Assembly (NCBI GenBank): GCA_902623495.1
Contig: CACNTW010000010.1
Coordinates: 1-39,807, forward strand
DNA length: 39,807 nucleotides
Reading direction: 5' to 3'
Source: an uncultured Pelagibacteraceae bacterium
GTDB lineage: Bacteria > Pseudomonadota > Alphaproteobacteria > Pelagibacterales > Pelagibacteraceae
The notes below the pieces were generated by a model. It saw nothing but the letters and a program-made list of their open reading frames with translations, searched no databases and had not been told where the DNA came from. Below are positions 17,627 to 26,443 of the stretch, piece by piece. A program made the translations under genes and the position numbers. Within the stretch, counting starts at the first letter, position 1, and the number at the start of each line of letters is the position of its first letter.

Positions 17627-18418
17627 TTATAAAATAGAAAAAATATTATTATTTTTTAAATTTTTCAAAATTGATTCACCTATGAGAAATGTTTTTATTT
17701 TAGTTTTTGTTGCTATTTTCAAAACGTCTTCTTTATTTTTTATTCCACTCTCAGAAATTATCGGTCCGTCATGATTAATTAAAATATTATGAATATCATA
17801 AGTTGTATTTATATCTGTTTTTAGTGTTTTTAAATTCCTATTGTTTATCCCTATTAGTGCATTTTTGTACTTTAGTGATTTTTTAGCCTCTTCAACAGTG
17901 TGGACTTCAACAATTACAGACATTTTAAGTTTCTCAGCTTCTTCATACAATTCATCTGCAGTTTTTTCATCAATACCAGCTAAAATTATTAAAATAGCAT
18001 CAGCACCATAACTCCTAGAAAGATGGACTTGAAATTTATCAACAAAAAAATCTTTACATAAAATAGGTAAATTTATTTTTTGTTTAATTTTACTAATATG
18101 AATTAAGTTTCCTAAAAAAAAATCTTCTTCAGTTAAAACTGATAAGCAGGTAGCATTATTTTTTAAATATATATTGGCAATTTCTACAGGATTATAATTT
18201 TCAATAATTATACCAGCTGATGGACTGGCTTTTTTAATCTCTGCAATAATAGAAATTTTGTCATGATTTATATTATTTAGTATTTTTTCTTTAAAATTTA
18301 AATTATTCCTTAGTTTTGAAATTTTATCTTTAAGTGAACTTATTGATACATCTTTTTTTAAAATTTGAATTTTATTTTTTTTTTCATTAATTATTTTTTC
18401 TAATATATTTTCAGGCAT
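17627..18418 (-). CDS. trpC: Indole-3-glycerol phosphate synthase
   Basis: Converts CdRP to indole-3-glycerol phosphate in tryptophan synthesis. The 263-aa TIM-barrel shows ISIIAEIKKASPSAGII (catalytic Lys, KxSPS), CLSVLTEEDFF, PILCKDFFVDKFQV, ALIGINNRNLKT and the C-terminal ISESGIKNKEDV, in the right order. It is monofunctional, with no TrpF fusion. It overlaps trpD by 8 bp and is followed by the lexA regulatory region with no visible terminator. Confidence 0.97.
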   Translation of the reverse strand: MPENILEKIINEKKNKIQILKKDVSISSLKDKISKLRNNLNFKEKILNNINHDKISIIAEIKKASPSAGIIIENYNPVEIANIYLKNNATCLSVLTEEDFFLGNLIHISKIKQKINLPILCKDFFVDKFQVHLSRSYGADAILIILAGIDEKTADELYEEAEKLKMSVIVEVHTVEEAKKSLKYKNALIGINNRNLKTLKTDINTTYDIHNILINHDGPIISESGIKNKEDVLKIATKTKIKTFLIGESILKNLKNNNIFSIL

Positions 18419-19403
18419 TTCTTAAATTTTCTAAATGTAAATATGTTTTTCTTGATAACAAATGATCTCTTGCTTTTTCATAGGCATGTTTAAAATTATC
18501 TTCTCTTTCTGATATAATTAAGCCGGCTGCAGCATTTAACGATACTGCTTTAGAAAAATCGTCATCATTACCTTTAAATATATCTATAATTTTTTCTGAA
18601 TTAAATTTTGCATCATTTCCAACTATCTTATCGAAACCTTCGGCGTTTACATTCAATTCTTTAGGGTCAATAATTATTTCGTTAATTTCCCCATTTTTTA
18701 ATTGTTTAACGATAGTTTTATCATATGGTGATATTTCGTCTAAACCATCATTGCTATTAACAATCCAAGCAAATTTTATATTTAAGTCTTTCAAAGCACC
18801 AGCAAATATATCAAGTAGTTTTTTCTCAAAAACTCCTACAACTTGTCTTTCAACATTAGCTGGACTACTCAATGGACCAATCATATTAAAAATTGTCCTT
18901 TTCCCAATTTTTTTTCTGGTTGGGCCAACATATTTCATTGCGCTATGATAATTTGGAGCAAACATAAATCCAAAATGATTTTTTTTAATTTGATTTTCTA
19001 TATCTTTAGGCTCTAGGTTGATATTTATATTTAATGCCTCCAAGACATCTGCAGATCCACATTTTGATGAAACTGCTTTATTACCATGTTTTGCTACGTT
19101 AATGCCCATACTTGAAAGTAATAATGCGGAAGCAGTAGATATATTTAGTGTATCCTTACCATCACCACCAGTTCCACAGGTATCTATGCAGTCATCTACA
19201 TTAACCTTTTTCGCTTTATTTCTAAGCACTGAAACACCACCTGCTATTTCTGTTGAAAATTCACCCTTTTTAGAGAGCAGAGTTAAAAAATTATAAATTT
19301 CATTATCAGTAGCTTTTCCATTCATCAAAATTTCAAAAGCACCAACACTTTCCTGTAATGTTAAATTTTCATTTAATTCAAGTTTTTTTAAATATTTTTC
19401 CAT
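18411..19403 (-). CDS. trpD: Anthranilate phosphoribosyltransferase
   Basis: Transfers phosphoribose from PRPP to anthranilate, 330 aa. The PRPP-binding loop is CGTGGDGKDTLNIST (residues 76-90), followed by KHGNKAVSSKCGSADVLEAL, FMFAPNYHSAMKYV and the GPTRKKIGKRTIFNMIGPLS segment. The start follows the trpG stop with no gap and the end overlaps trpC by 8 bp, forming a tight trpE-G-D-C operon. The GATase domain is a separate gene (trpG), not fused as in enteric bacteria. Confidence 0.97.
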   Translation of the reverse strand: MEKYLKKLELNENLTLQESVGAFEILMNGKATDNEIYNFLTLLSKKGEFSTEIAGGVSVLRNKAKKVNVDDCIDTCGTGGDGKDTLNISTASALLLSSMGINVAKHGNKAVSSKCGSADVLEALNININLEPKDIENQIKKNHFGFMFAPNYHSAMKYVGPTRKKIGKRTIFNMIGPLSSPANVERQVVGVFEKKLLDIFAGALKDLNIKFAWIVNSNDGLDEISPYDKTIVKQLKNGEINEIIIDPKELNVNAEGFDKIVGNDAKFNSEKIIDIFKGNDDDFSKAVSLNAAAGLIISEREDNFKHAYEKARDHLLSRKTYLHLENLRNA

Positions 19404-19967
19404 TTATTTAATAAAATTTTTTAAAATTTTTAAACCATCTTTAGTCTTTATACTCTCAGGATGAAATTGTACTCCATGAATATCGTAAATTCTATGTTTA
19501 ACACCCATAATTATTCCATCTAAAGTCATTGCTGTAATTTCTAAATCTTTAGAGAGTGTTTTTCTATCGATTATTAAACTATGGTATCTAGTTGCCTCAA
19601 ATATTTTTGGTATTCCTTTTAAAATCCCTATATTCTTTGAAATGATTTTACTTGTTTTTCCATGAACCAATTCTTTAGCTTGAATAATTTTAGATCCAAA
19701 TATTTGACCTATAATTTGATGACCTAAACAAACTCCAAGTATTGGAATTTTATCATACAATTCATTTACTATTGATAGACAGTTTCCAGCTTGATCAGGA
19801 TTACCTGGACCAGGTGATATCACAATTTTATTATATTTTTTCTTTAATATTTCTTTTGTATTAATTTTATCATTTCTTACTACATCTACCTTTTGACAAA
19901 ACTTAGATATGTAATGATACAAATTAAATGTAAAACTATCATAGTTATCAATTAAAATTATTTTCAT
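19404..19967 (-). CDS. trpG: Anthranilate synthase component II (glutamine amidotransferase)
   Basis: Class I glutamine amidotransferase, 187 aa, delivering ammonia to TrpE. It starts IILIDNYDSFTFNL, has VISPGPGNPDQAG, the nucleophile Cys80 in LGVCLGHQ, and the His169/Glu171 pair in VQFHPES. It may also serve as PabA if no separate one exists. It is separated from trpE by 2 bp and directly abuts trpD. Confidence 0.95.
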   Translation of the reverse strand: MKIILIDNYDSFTFNLYHYISKFCQKVDVVRNDKINTKEILKKKYNKIVISPGPGNPDQAGNCLSIVNELYDKIPILGVCLGHQIIGQIFGSKIIQAKELVHGKTSKIISKNIGILKGIPKIFEATRYHSLIIDRKTLSKDLEITAMTLDGIIMGVKHRIYDIHGVQFHPESIKTKDGLKILKNFIK

Positions 19968-19969
19968 AA

Positions 19970-21427
19970 TTACTCAATTGCTTTTAATAGAGCCTTTGCT
20001 TTATTAACTGTTTCAAGATATTCGTTTTGTGGTTTGCTATCTGCAACTATTCCAGCACCAGATTGCACATAAAATTTCTTATTTTTAGCTACTGCGGTTC
20101 TAAGTGCAATACACGTATCAAATTCACCATTTGCTGAAAAATATCCAATTCCACCAGCATAAACTTTTCTTTTAGTTGTCTCAAGCTCATCTATTATCTC
20201 CATTGCTCTAATTTTTGGAGCCCCAGATACTGTTCCTGCTGGAAATCCAGACAACATAGTTGCAAATTTTGAGTATTTATTATTAAATTCCCCTACAACA
20301 TTTGATACAATATGCATAACATGAGAGTATCTTTCTATTGAAAAACTTTCAGTCACTTTTACAGTATTAATCTTTGATACTTTTCCAGTATCGTTTCTTC
20401 CTAAATCAAGAAGCATTAAATGTTCGGACAGCTCTTTTTTGTCATTCAATAAATCTTTTTCAAAAAATAAATCTTGTTTTTTATTTTTCCCCCTTGGTCT
20501 TGTTCCAGCAATCGGTCTAATAGTGACTTTATTATTTCTTAACCTAACAAGTATTTCTGGACTAGCACCAATAATCTGAAAATCTTTGAAATTAAAAAAA
20601 TACATAAAAGGAGAAGGATTTGTTTTCCTTAATTTTTTATAAATTTCTATCGGGTTTTTACTTAATTTGGTTTCAAATCTTTGACTTAGAACTACCTGAA
20701 ATATGTCTCCAATTTTAATGTATTTTTTAGCCTTCTTTACATTTGATAAAAACTTTTGTTTAGAAATATTTGATTTTACTTTAGTTTTAATTTTTTTATT
20801 AGTTTTATCTAGATGCGAATTATTATAATTAGATAAAAAAATTAAATTCTCAATTTGATTAATTATTTTTTCATACCTTATTCTATAATTATTTATTTTT
20901 TCATCACAAAAAACATTAATTATAAAATATAATTTCTTTTTAATATTATCATGTATTATTAGTTCTCTTGGCCTGATAATTCTAGCATCAGGTAATTTTA
21001 AATCGTCTTTATTTTTATTAGGAATATTTTCTAGATATCTAATAATGTCATATGAAAAGTATCCTGATATTATGGAGCTAATTGATGGTAATTCTCTAGG
21101 AATTTTAAATTTGAAAGTTTCAATAACATTTTCTATATTTTTCTTTGCACTACCTTTCAAAATTTTAACTTTGTTATTAAAGTATAGCTTGCTTACATTA
21201 TTATTAAATTCCCAAATTTTATCAGGATTTTTTCCAAAAATTGTATATCTACCTTTAATAAATCCTTTTTCTACTGACTCAAATACAAAAGTATTTTTCT
21301 CAGTAAAAAAATTATTTATTAAATTTATTATTTCTTTAGAACCATCACTATCCAAGGATAAATAGAGTATTTGGTTTATTTTTTTTTTATGATTAATCTT
21401 AAATTGTTTAAGGCTTATATTAAGCAT
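19970..21427 (-). CDS. trpE: Anthranilate synthase component I
   Basis: Chorismate-utilising enzyme, 485 aa. The C-terminal catalytic domain has GDIFQVVLSQRFE, GASPEILVRL, IRPIAGTRPRG, LLDLGRNDTGKV, MHIVSNVVGEF, FPAGTVSGAPKIRAMEII and GGIGYFSANGEFDTCIALRT, all in the family order. The N-terminal domain carries a poorly conserved version of the Trp-feedback segment (YLSLDSDGS near residues 22-30 in place of LLES). Its ATG overlaps the stop of the ppiD-like gene by 1 bp. With no gap upstream there is no room for a classical trp leader peptide attenuator. Confidence 0.97.
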   Translation of the reverse strand: MLNISLKQFKINHKKKINQILYLSLDSDGSKEIINLINNFFTEKNTFVFESVEKGFIKGRYTIFGKNPDKIWEFNNNVSKLYFNNKVKILKGSAKKNIENVIETFKFKIPRELPSISSIISGYFSYDIIRYLENIPNKNKDDLKLPDARIIRPRELIIHDNIKKKLYFIINVFCDEKINNYRIRYEKIINQIENLIFLSNYNNSHLDKTNKKIKTKVKSNISKQKFLSNVKKAKKYIKIGDIFQVVLSQRFETKLSKNPIEIYKKLRKTNPSPFMYFFNFKDFQIIGASPEILVRLRNNKVTIRPIAGTRPRGKNKKQDLFFEKDLLNDKKELSEHLMLLDLGRNDTGKVSKINTVKVTESFSIERYSHVMHIVSNVVGEFNNKYSKFATMLSGFPAGTVSGAPKIRAMEIIDELETTKRKVYAGGIGYFSANGEFDTCIALRTAVAKNKKFYVQSGAGIVADSKPQNEYLETVNKAKALLKAIE

Positions 21428-22845
21428 TATTTAAAATAATCTTTTATTCGATCTATATTGTTATTAAAAATTTTAACTTCATACTTGGTGTTAAGTGATT
21501 TATCATAAGAACTATAAATATCATCGATCAAATTGATATTTGTTTTAGCTAAATATTCTTGGATATTTTCATTTGTCCTTTTTAAATTTTCATAATTAAT
21601 CTGATTAATCTTTGCTAAAAATATATTATTAGCTCTATTTGAAACCATAACAAAACTGTTTTTTGGCAATTCATAAATAAGCTTTAAAGATGTCTCATCA
21701 AATAAACTATCATCATTAATTGAATTAATTATTCCTGAATTTATATTTTCTTTATTTTTTACTAGATTTTCAAAGTCAGAATTATTGAAATCTTTATTTT
21801 GAATTTTTTCAAATAAATTTTTATTAAGATCAAATTTTTTCTTTAATAAAATTCTATTTTTAACTTTATCTCTGAAAGATGCATCGTTTTTATTTGGTAG
21901 TAAATTATTTATTTTTGTAATTTGATACAGTAAAAAGTAATTATCCTTATCTTTTAAAACTATTTCCTTTTTATCTTTATTTTCGTAAATTTCTTTAAAT
22001 ACATCATCCTCATTTACAAACTTAAAATTGTTTCTTTTTTGCAATGTTATTTCATTTTTTTTAGCGATATTTTCTAAAGACACTTCATTTAATATATCAT
22101 TTTCGATTTCATCAATTTTTTTGTAAAAATCTTCATTAAATTCGTTGATTTCAATTAGATTTGAGGGTTCAACTTTAGCATAACTAAAATCAATGTATGC
22201 TTCTTTTAGGTTTTCCTCATTTTCGTTTATATATTTATTAATTTCAACGTCTGAAATATTCTTATCGTAAGCATATTCAAGATCATAGTATTGAATATTT
22301 ATTTTTTTGTTTTCATTTATGTAAATCTTATTTTGTAAATAATATGGTGATTTAATGCCACCACCAATATAATCAAATAATCTTTTTCTTAACTGAGAAT
22401 TTTTTAGTCTATTTTCAAATTCGGCAGCAATAATATTATTTTCTAAAAGAAATTTTTCATATTTTAATCTTGAAAAATTTTTGTCATCATCAAGAAAATT
22501 TATGTCGTTTTGTAAATTTAATTTTAATGATCTATCGGAAACTTTTACATTTAAATCTTTATACTCCATTGACATTAAATCTTTTGAAATAAGGTCGCTT
22601 AAAATTCTCTCTAGGATATTGTTATCTAAATTTTCTTTTATATAATTAGGATTTATTCTTGATCGGTTTATATGATCAATGAAGTCTTTCGTTGAAATTG
22701 AATTATTATTTATCTTAGCAATATTATTTGCGTTCCCACCACTAAAGACACTTCCCATTCCCCAAAAAACAAAAGGAACAATTATTATAGCAACGAGGAC
22801 ACCCGCCAATTTACTATTTGTAAAACCTCTTAATTTTCCCAACAT
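21427..22845 (-). CDS. PpiD/SurA-N-like membrane-anchored periplasmic chaperone
   Basis: A 472-aa protein with one N-terminal membrane anchor (residues ~12-34, KLAGVLVAIIIVPFVFWGMG) followed by a periplasmic part that starts like PpiD: IAKINNNSISTKDFIDHINR, then SDLISKDLMSMEYKDLNVKVSD, then ISDVEINKYINENEE. These match the SurA_N-type chaperone module of PpiD. I cannot recognise the parvulin isomerase motifs after residue ~230, and the protein is about 150 aa shorter than E. coli PpiD. Alphaproteobacteria usually have a ppiD-like gene between tpiA and trpE, supporting the family. It is divergent from tpiA and overlaps trpE by 1 bp. Function as a SecYEG-associated chaperone is inferred. Confidence 0.8.
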   Translation of the reverse strand: MLGKLRGFTNSKLAGVLVAIIIVPFVFWGMGSVFSGGNANNIAKINNNSISTKDFIDHINRSRINPNYIKENLDNNILERILSDLISKDLMSMEYKDLNVKVSDRSLKLNLQNDINFLDDDKNFSRLKYEKFLLENNIIAAEFENRLKNSQLRKRLFDYIGGGIKSPYYLQNKIYINENKKINIQYYDLEYAYDKNISDVEINKYINENEENLKEAYIDFSYAKVEPSNLIEINEFNEDFYKKIDEIENDILNEVSLENIAKKNEITLQKRNNFKFVNEDDVFKEIYENKDKKEIVLKDKDNYFLLYQITKINNLLPNKNDASFRDKVKNRILLKKKFDLNKNLFEKIQNKDFNNSDFENLVKNKENINSGIINSINDDSLFDETSLKLIYELPKNSFVMVSNRANNIFLAKINQINYENLKRTNENIQEYLAKTNINLIDDIYSSYDKSLNTKYEVKIFNNNIDRIKDYFK

Positions 22846-22902
22846 GAGTAATTCTTTATATATTGATTATAAAAAACAAACCTATAAATTAAATTATCTA
22901 AG
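22846..22902. promoter_or_regulatory. Divergent promoter region of ppiD-like/trp operon and tpiA
   Basis: The 57-bp gap separates two divergent transcription units, so it must hold both promoters or the promoters reach into the genes. On the minus strand a perfect TATAAT occurs (complement of 22865-22870), about 20 bp before the ppiD-like ATG. On the plus strand TTGATT (22862-22867) and TAAATT (22884-22889) are spaced by 16 bp. In DNA this AT-rich such matches arise easily, so both are weak calls. Confidence 0.4.
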
Positions 22903-23652
22903 ATGACAAATAATAATATGATCTTTATAGCTAATTGGAAGATGAATGGAGAAAAAAGTCACATCTCTGGCATTAATAAAACCATAAAATTTTTAAAAAA
23001 ATCAAAAAATAAAAAAAATCAAATAATTTACTGTCCACCATTTACCCTAATTTCATTAGTTAAAAATAAAGTAAAAAACTCTAAAATTAAAGTAGGTGCT
23101 CAGAACCTTTCTCAATTAAATGATTATGGAGCATTTACAGGATCTGTAAATTCTAAATTAATTAAGTCAGCAGGAGGTGAGTATGTAATTGTTGGTCATT
23201 CTGAAATTAGAAATCAGGAAAATGATATACTAATAAATAAAAAAATTCATTCAGCACTTAAAGAAAAATTAAAAGTAATTCTTTGTATTGGGGAAACATA
23301 TAAAGAAAAAAAAAATAATAAAACTTTCTCAGTACTTAAAAGACAAATAACTATTGCATTAAAGAATATAAAAAAAATTAATAATATTATTTTTGCCTAT
23401 GAGCCTAGATGGGCAATCGGAACTGGAAAAATACCAAAATCATCTGAGTTAAGAAAAAACTTTAGAGAAATAAATAATATAATTAGCAAATTAAAAAAAA
23501 ATCAAAAACACAAAATTATCTATGGAGGATCTGTTAATTCTAAAAATGCATCAGAGTTAAAAAAAATTAATAATTTAAAAGGTTTTTTAATAGGAAGCGC
23601 TTCTTTGAGAGCAAAAAATTTTATTGATATAATTAAAAAATCAACTAATTAG
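22903..23652 (+). CDS. tpiA: Triosephosphate isomerase
   Basis: Interconverts DHAP and glyceraldehyde 3-phosphate, 249 aa. Catalytic residues are present: Lys13 in IANWKMNG, His99 in VGHSE, Glu167 in AYEPRW. GAQNLS, GAFTGSVN and the phosphate-binding IYGGSV are also seen. Two normally invariant neighbours differ: GHSERR reads GHSEIR (residues 98-103) and YEPVW reads YEPRW (166-170). The first ATG is used; a second in-frame ATG at codon 6 (22918) fits the family start as well. It opens the plus-strand run tpiA-secG-pyrG-kdsA-eno. Confidence 0.96.
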   Translation: MTNNNMIFIANWKMNGEKSHISGINKTIKFLKKSKNKKNQIIYCPPFTLISLVKNKVKNSKIKVGAQNLSQLNDYGAFTGSVNSKLIKSAGGEYVIVGHSEIRNQENDILINKKIHSALKEKLKVILCIGETYKEKKNNKTFSVLKRQITIALKNIKKINNIIFAYEPRWAIGTGKIPKSSELRKNFREINNIISKLKKNQKHKIIYGGSVNSKNASELKKINNLKGFLIGSASLRAKNFIDIIKKSTN

Positions 23653-23657
23653 ACCTC

Positions 23658-23957
23658 GTGGAAAATATACTTTTAATAATTAATATTATTCTTGCAGCTA
23701 TTCTAGTTGTTTTAGTTTTATTTCAAAAATCTGAGGGTGGTGCATTAGGTATTGGGGTGTCCCAAGATAACTTTATGCTTTCAAGATCTGCAGGAAATTT
23801 TTTAACTAAAGCTACAGCAATAATTGCTACTTTATTTATAATATGTAGTCTATGTTTAACGATTCTTTCAAGAGGTGAATTAACTCCCACTACATCAGTT
23901 TTAGATAAAATAGAGGAAACTGATGATGCACCAAAGGTTCCAGATAGCAATAATTAA
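23658..23957 (+). CDS. secG: Preprotein translocase subunit SecG
   Basis: Small subunit of the SecYEG channel, 99 aa, with two membrane helices (residues ~3-21 and ~50-72) and the conserved link LVLFQKSEGGALGIG. The C-terminus is a short acidic tail with DAPKVPDSNN. The start is GTG at 23658, 5 bp after tpiA. The tpiA-secG-pyrG order is typical of alphaproteobacteria. Confidence 0.94.
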   Translation: MENILLIINIILAAILVVLVLFQKSEGGALGIGVSQDNFMLSRSAGNFLTKATAIIATLFIICSLCLTILSRGELTPTTSVLDKIEETDDAPKVPDSNN

Positions 23958-23961
23958 TACT

Positions 23962-23997
23962 TTGAATTTTTAAGTTTTAGGTCTATAAGATACTTCC
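23962..23997 (+). promoter_or_regulatory. Candidate promoter of pyrG
   Basis: TTGAAT at 23962-23967 and TATAAG at 23984-23989 are separated by 16 bp, a reasonable sigma-70 layout. Transcription would start within a few bases of the pyrG ATG at 23998, giving a nearly leaderless mRNA; no Shine-Dalgarno sequence is visible before that ATG. This is a sequence-only match in AT-rich DNA. Confidence 0.35.
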
Positions 23998-25620
23998 ATG
24001 GCGCGATATATCTTTGTCACTGGCGGCGTGGTATCATCACTTGGAAAAGGATTATCTTCAGCATCACTTGCATATTTATTAAAGTCACAAGGTTATAAAG
24101 TTAGAATACGTAAAATGGACCCATATTTAAATGTTGATCCAGGAACAATGAGTCCTTTTCAACATGGTGAGGTATTTGTTACTGATGATGGTGCAGAAAC
24201 TGACTTAGATTTAGGACATTACGAAAGATTTACAAATATTTCATCAAAACAATCGGATAATATTACTACAGGTAAAATTTATAGTGATGTAATTAAAAAA
24301 GAGAGACAAGGGGGTTATCTAGGTAAGACAGTTCAAGTCATTCCACACATAACAGATAGAATAAAAAAATTTATTAGCAAAGACATTAGTAATGAAGATT
24401 TTGTAATTTGTGAAATTGGTGGAACTGTTGGTGACATAGAAAGCTTACCGTTTCTAGAAGCTATAAGACAATTCTCAAACGATCATGGAAGGTCAAGAAC
24501 ATTATTTGTTCATTTAACTTTAGTACCATTTATGAAATCTTCTGATGAGATAAAAACAAAACCTACACAACATAGTGTTAAAGAATTAAGAAGTATCGGT
24601 ATACAGCCAGATATTGTTATATGTAGATCAGAGCAGCATATACCTTTAGAACAAAGAAAAAAAATATCTTTATTTTGTAATGTAGATATTAAAAATGTTA
24701 TCGAGACTGTTGATGTTAGGACAATTTATGAGGCACCAATTAGCTTTTATAACCAAAAATTAGATAAACAAGTTTTAAAATATTTTAAAATAAAATCAAA
24801 AAGGAAACCCAATTTAAATCCATGGAAAAATATTACTGCAACTGTTCTAAAAAATAACAAAGTAATTAACATTGGAATAATAGGTAAATATGTAAACTTA
24901 AAAGATGCATATAAATCTTTAGATGAAGCATTAACACACGGCGGTATAGCAAATAATGTAAAAGTTAATTTGGTAAGAATTGAATCTGATAAATTAAAAA
25001 AAAATGAAATAAGCAAAAAACTTAAGAGTGTTTCTGGAATATTAATACCAGGTGGATTTGGTAAAAGAGGAACAGAAGGAAAGATTGCAGCAATTAAATA
25101 TGCAAGAGAAAAAAAAATACCCTTTTTTGGTATTTGTTTTGGAATGCAAATGGCAATCATAGAATTCGCCAGAAACAAATTAAATATAAAAAATGCAGGT
25201 TCTACAGAGCTTGATAAAAAATGCTATCCTGTTATTGGATTAATCCATGAATGGAACAGAAATGGAAAAGTTTTTAAGGGCACAGAGATAAACTTAGGTG
25301 GAACAATGAGATTAGGTCTTTATACAGCTAAATTAAAAAATAATTCTGCCATAAAAAAGATTTATAAATTAAATGAAATAAAAGAAAGACACAGACATAG
25401 GTATGAGGTTAATAATAACCAAAGATCAAAATTTGAAAAAAAAGGATTAATATTTTCGGGCATGTCTCCAGATAACAAATTACCTGAAATAATTGAATTA
25501 AAAAATCATCCTTGGTTTATTGGTGTTCAATTTCATCCTGAGTTTAAATCAAGACCATTATCACCACATCCATTATTTAAATCATTTATAAAAGCTTCAA
25601 AAAATTACCATGGAAAATAG
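23998..25620 (+). CDS. pyrG: CTP synthase
   Basis: Makes CTP from UTP with glutamine and ATP, 540 aa. The N-terminal synthetase domain starts with the P-loop-like [19 protein letters not shown], then [20 protein letters not shown] and [10 protein letters not shown]. The C-terminal class I amidotransferase domain has the nucleophile Cys380 in FGICFGMQ and the His/Glu pair in [14 protein letters not shown] is used by CdsA, IspD and the CMP-Kdo pathway encoded nearby. It overlaps kdsA by 11 bp. Confidence 0.98.
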   Translation: MARYIFVTGGVVSSLGKGLSSASLAYLLKSQGYKVRIRKMDPYLNVDPGTMSPFQHGEVFVTDDGAETDLDLGHYERFTNISSKQSDNITTGKIYSDVIKKERQGGYLGKTVQVIPHITDRIKKFISKDISNEDFVICEIGGTVGDIESLPFLEAIRQFSNDHGRSRTLFVHLTLVPFMKSSDEIKTKPTQHSVKELRSIGIQPDIVICRSEQHIPLEQRKKISLFCNVDIKNVIETVDVRTIYEAPISFYNQKLDKQVLKYFKIKSKRKPNLNPWKNITATVLKNNKVINIGIIGKYVNLKDAYKSLDEALTHGGIANNVKVNLVRIESDKLKKNEISKKLKSVSGILIPGGFGKRGTEGKIAAIKYAREKKIPFFGICFGMQMAIIEFARNKLNIKNAGSTELDKKCYPVIGLIHEWNRNGKVFKGTEINLGGTMRLGLYTAKLKNNSAIKKIYKLNEIKERHRHRYEVNNNQRSKFEKKGLIFSGMSPDNKLPEIIELKNHPWFIGVQFHPEFKSRPLSPHPLFKSFIKASKNYHGK

Positions 25621-26443
25621 AATTGTTAAATGTCAGGATTTAAATATTTCTAACTCAAATAAAATTTGTTTAATAGCAGGTCCTTGCCAACTAGAAACGG
25701 AGCAACATGCCTTAGATATGGCAGGTGAAATTAAAAATATTACTGATAAATATGACATTGGTTTTATTTATAAAACCTCATTTGATAAAGCCAATCGAAC
25801 AAGTCTTAAAAGTAAAAGAGGAGCTGGATTAGAAAAATCCTTACCAGTTTTTGATAAAATAAAAAATCAAATAAAAGTTCCTGTCCTTACCGATATACAT
25901 AATGAGGAGCAATGCTCAATTGTTGCACCGCATATAGATGTTTTACAAATTCCAGCCTTTTTATGTCGACAAACAGATCTATTAGTTGCTGCTGCAAAAA
26001 CAAAAAAAATTATTAATGTCAAAAAGGGTCAGTTTTTAGCTCCATGGGATATGGTAAATGTAACAAAAAAAATATCTGAAACTGGAAATAATAATATTCT
26101 TGTAACAGAGAGAGGTGCTAGTTTTGGATATAACACTTTAGTAACAGATATGAGATCAATACCTATAATGGCAAAAAATGGTTATCCAATTGTTTTTGAT
26201 GCAACCCATTCAGTTCAGCAACCTGGTGGCCAAGGAGATAAAAGTGGTGGACAAAGAGAATTTGTTGAACATTTATCTAGAGCAGCTGTTGCAGTGGGTG
26301 TTGCTGCAATTTTTATAGAAACGCATCAAGATCCTGATAATGCTCCTTCTGATGGACCAAATATGGTTCCATTAAATAAATTAGATAATCTCATAAATCA
26401 GATTGTAGAAATAGATAATCTAACAAAAAAAAGAAATGTCTAA
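25610..26443 (+). CDS. kdsA: 3-deoxy-8-phosphooctulonate (Kdo-8-P) synthase, metal-dependent type
   Basis: Condenses PEP and arabinose 5-phosphate to Kdo-8-phosphate for the LPS inner core, 277 aa. Motifs include [85 protein letters not shown] and [17 protein letters not shown]. The N-terminal loop reads [10 protein letters not shown] with Cys26 where metal-dependent KdsA enzymes have Cys, while E. coli has Asn; the enzyme should therefore be the metallo class. It overlaps pyrG by 11 bp and eno by 8 bp. Confidence 0.97.
   Translation: MENRIVKCQDLNISNSNKICLIAGPCQLETEQHALDMAGEIKNITDKYDIGFIYKTSFDKANRTSLKSKRGAGLEKSLPVFDKIKNQIKVPVLTDIHNEEQCSIVAPHIDVLQIPAFLCRQTDLLVAAAKTKKIINVKKGQFLAPWDMVNVTKKISETGNNNILVTERGASFGYNTLVTDMRSIPIMAKNGYPIVFDATHSVQQPGGQGDKSGGQREFVEHLSRAAVAVGVAAIFIETHQDPDNAPSDGPNMVPLNKLDNLINQIVEIDNLTKKRNV

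Noticed and set aside
18751..19296. Plus-strand reading frames opposite trpD
   Set aside because: They lie fully inside trpD, have no motifs, and are shadows of its codon pattern.
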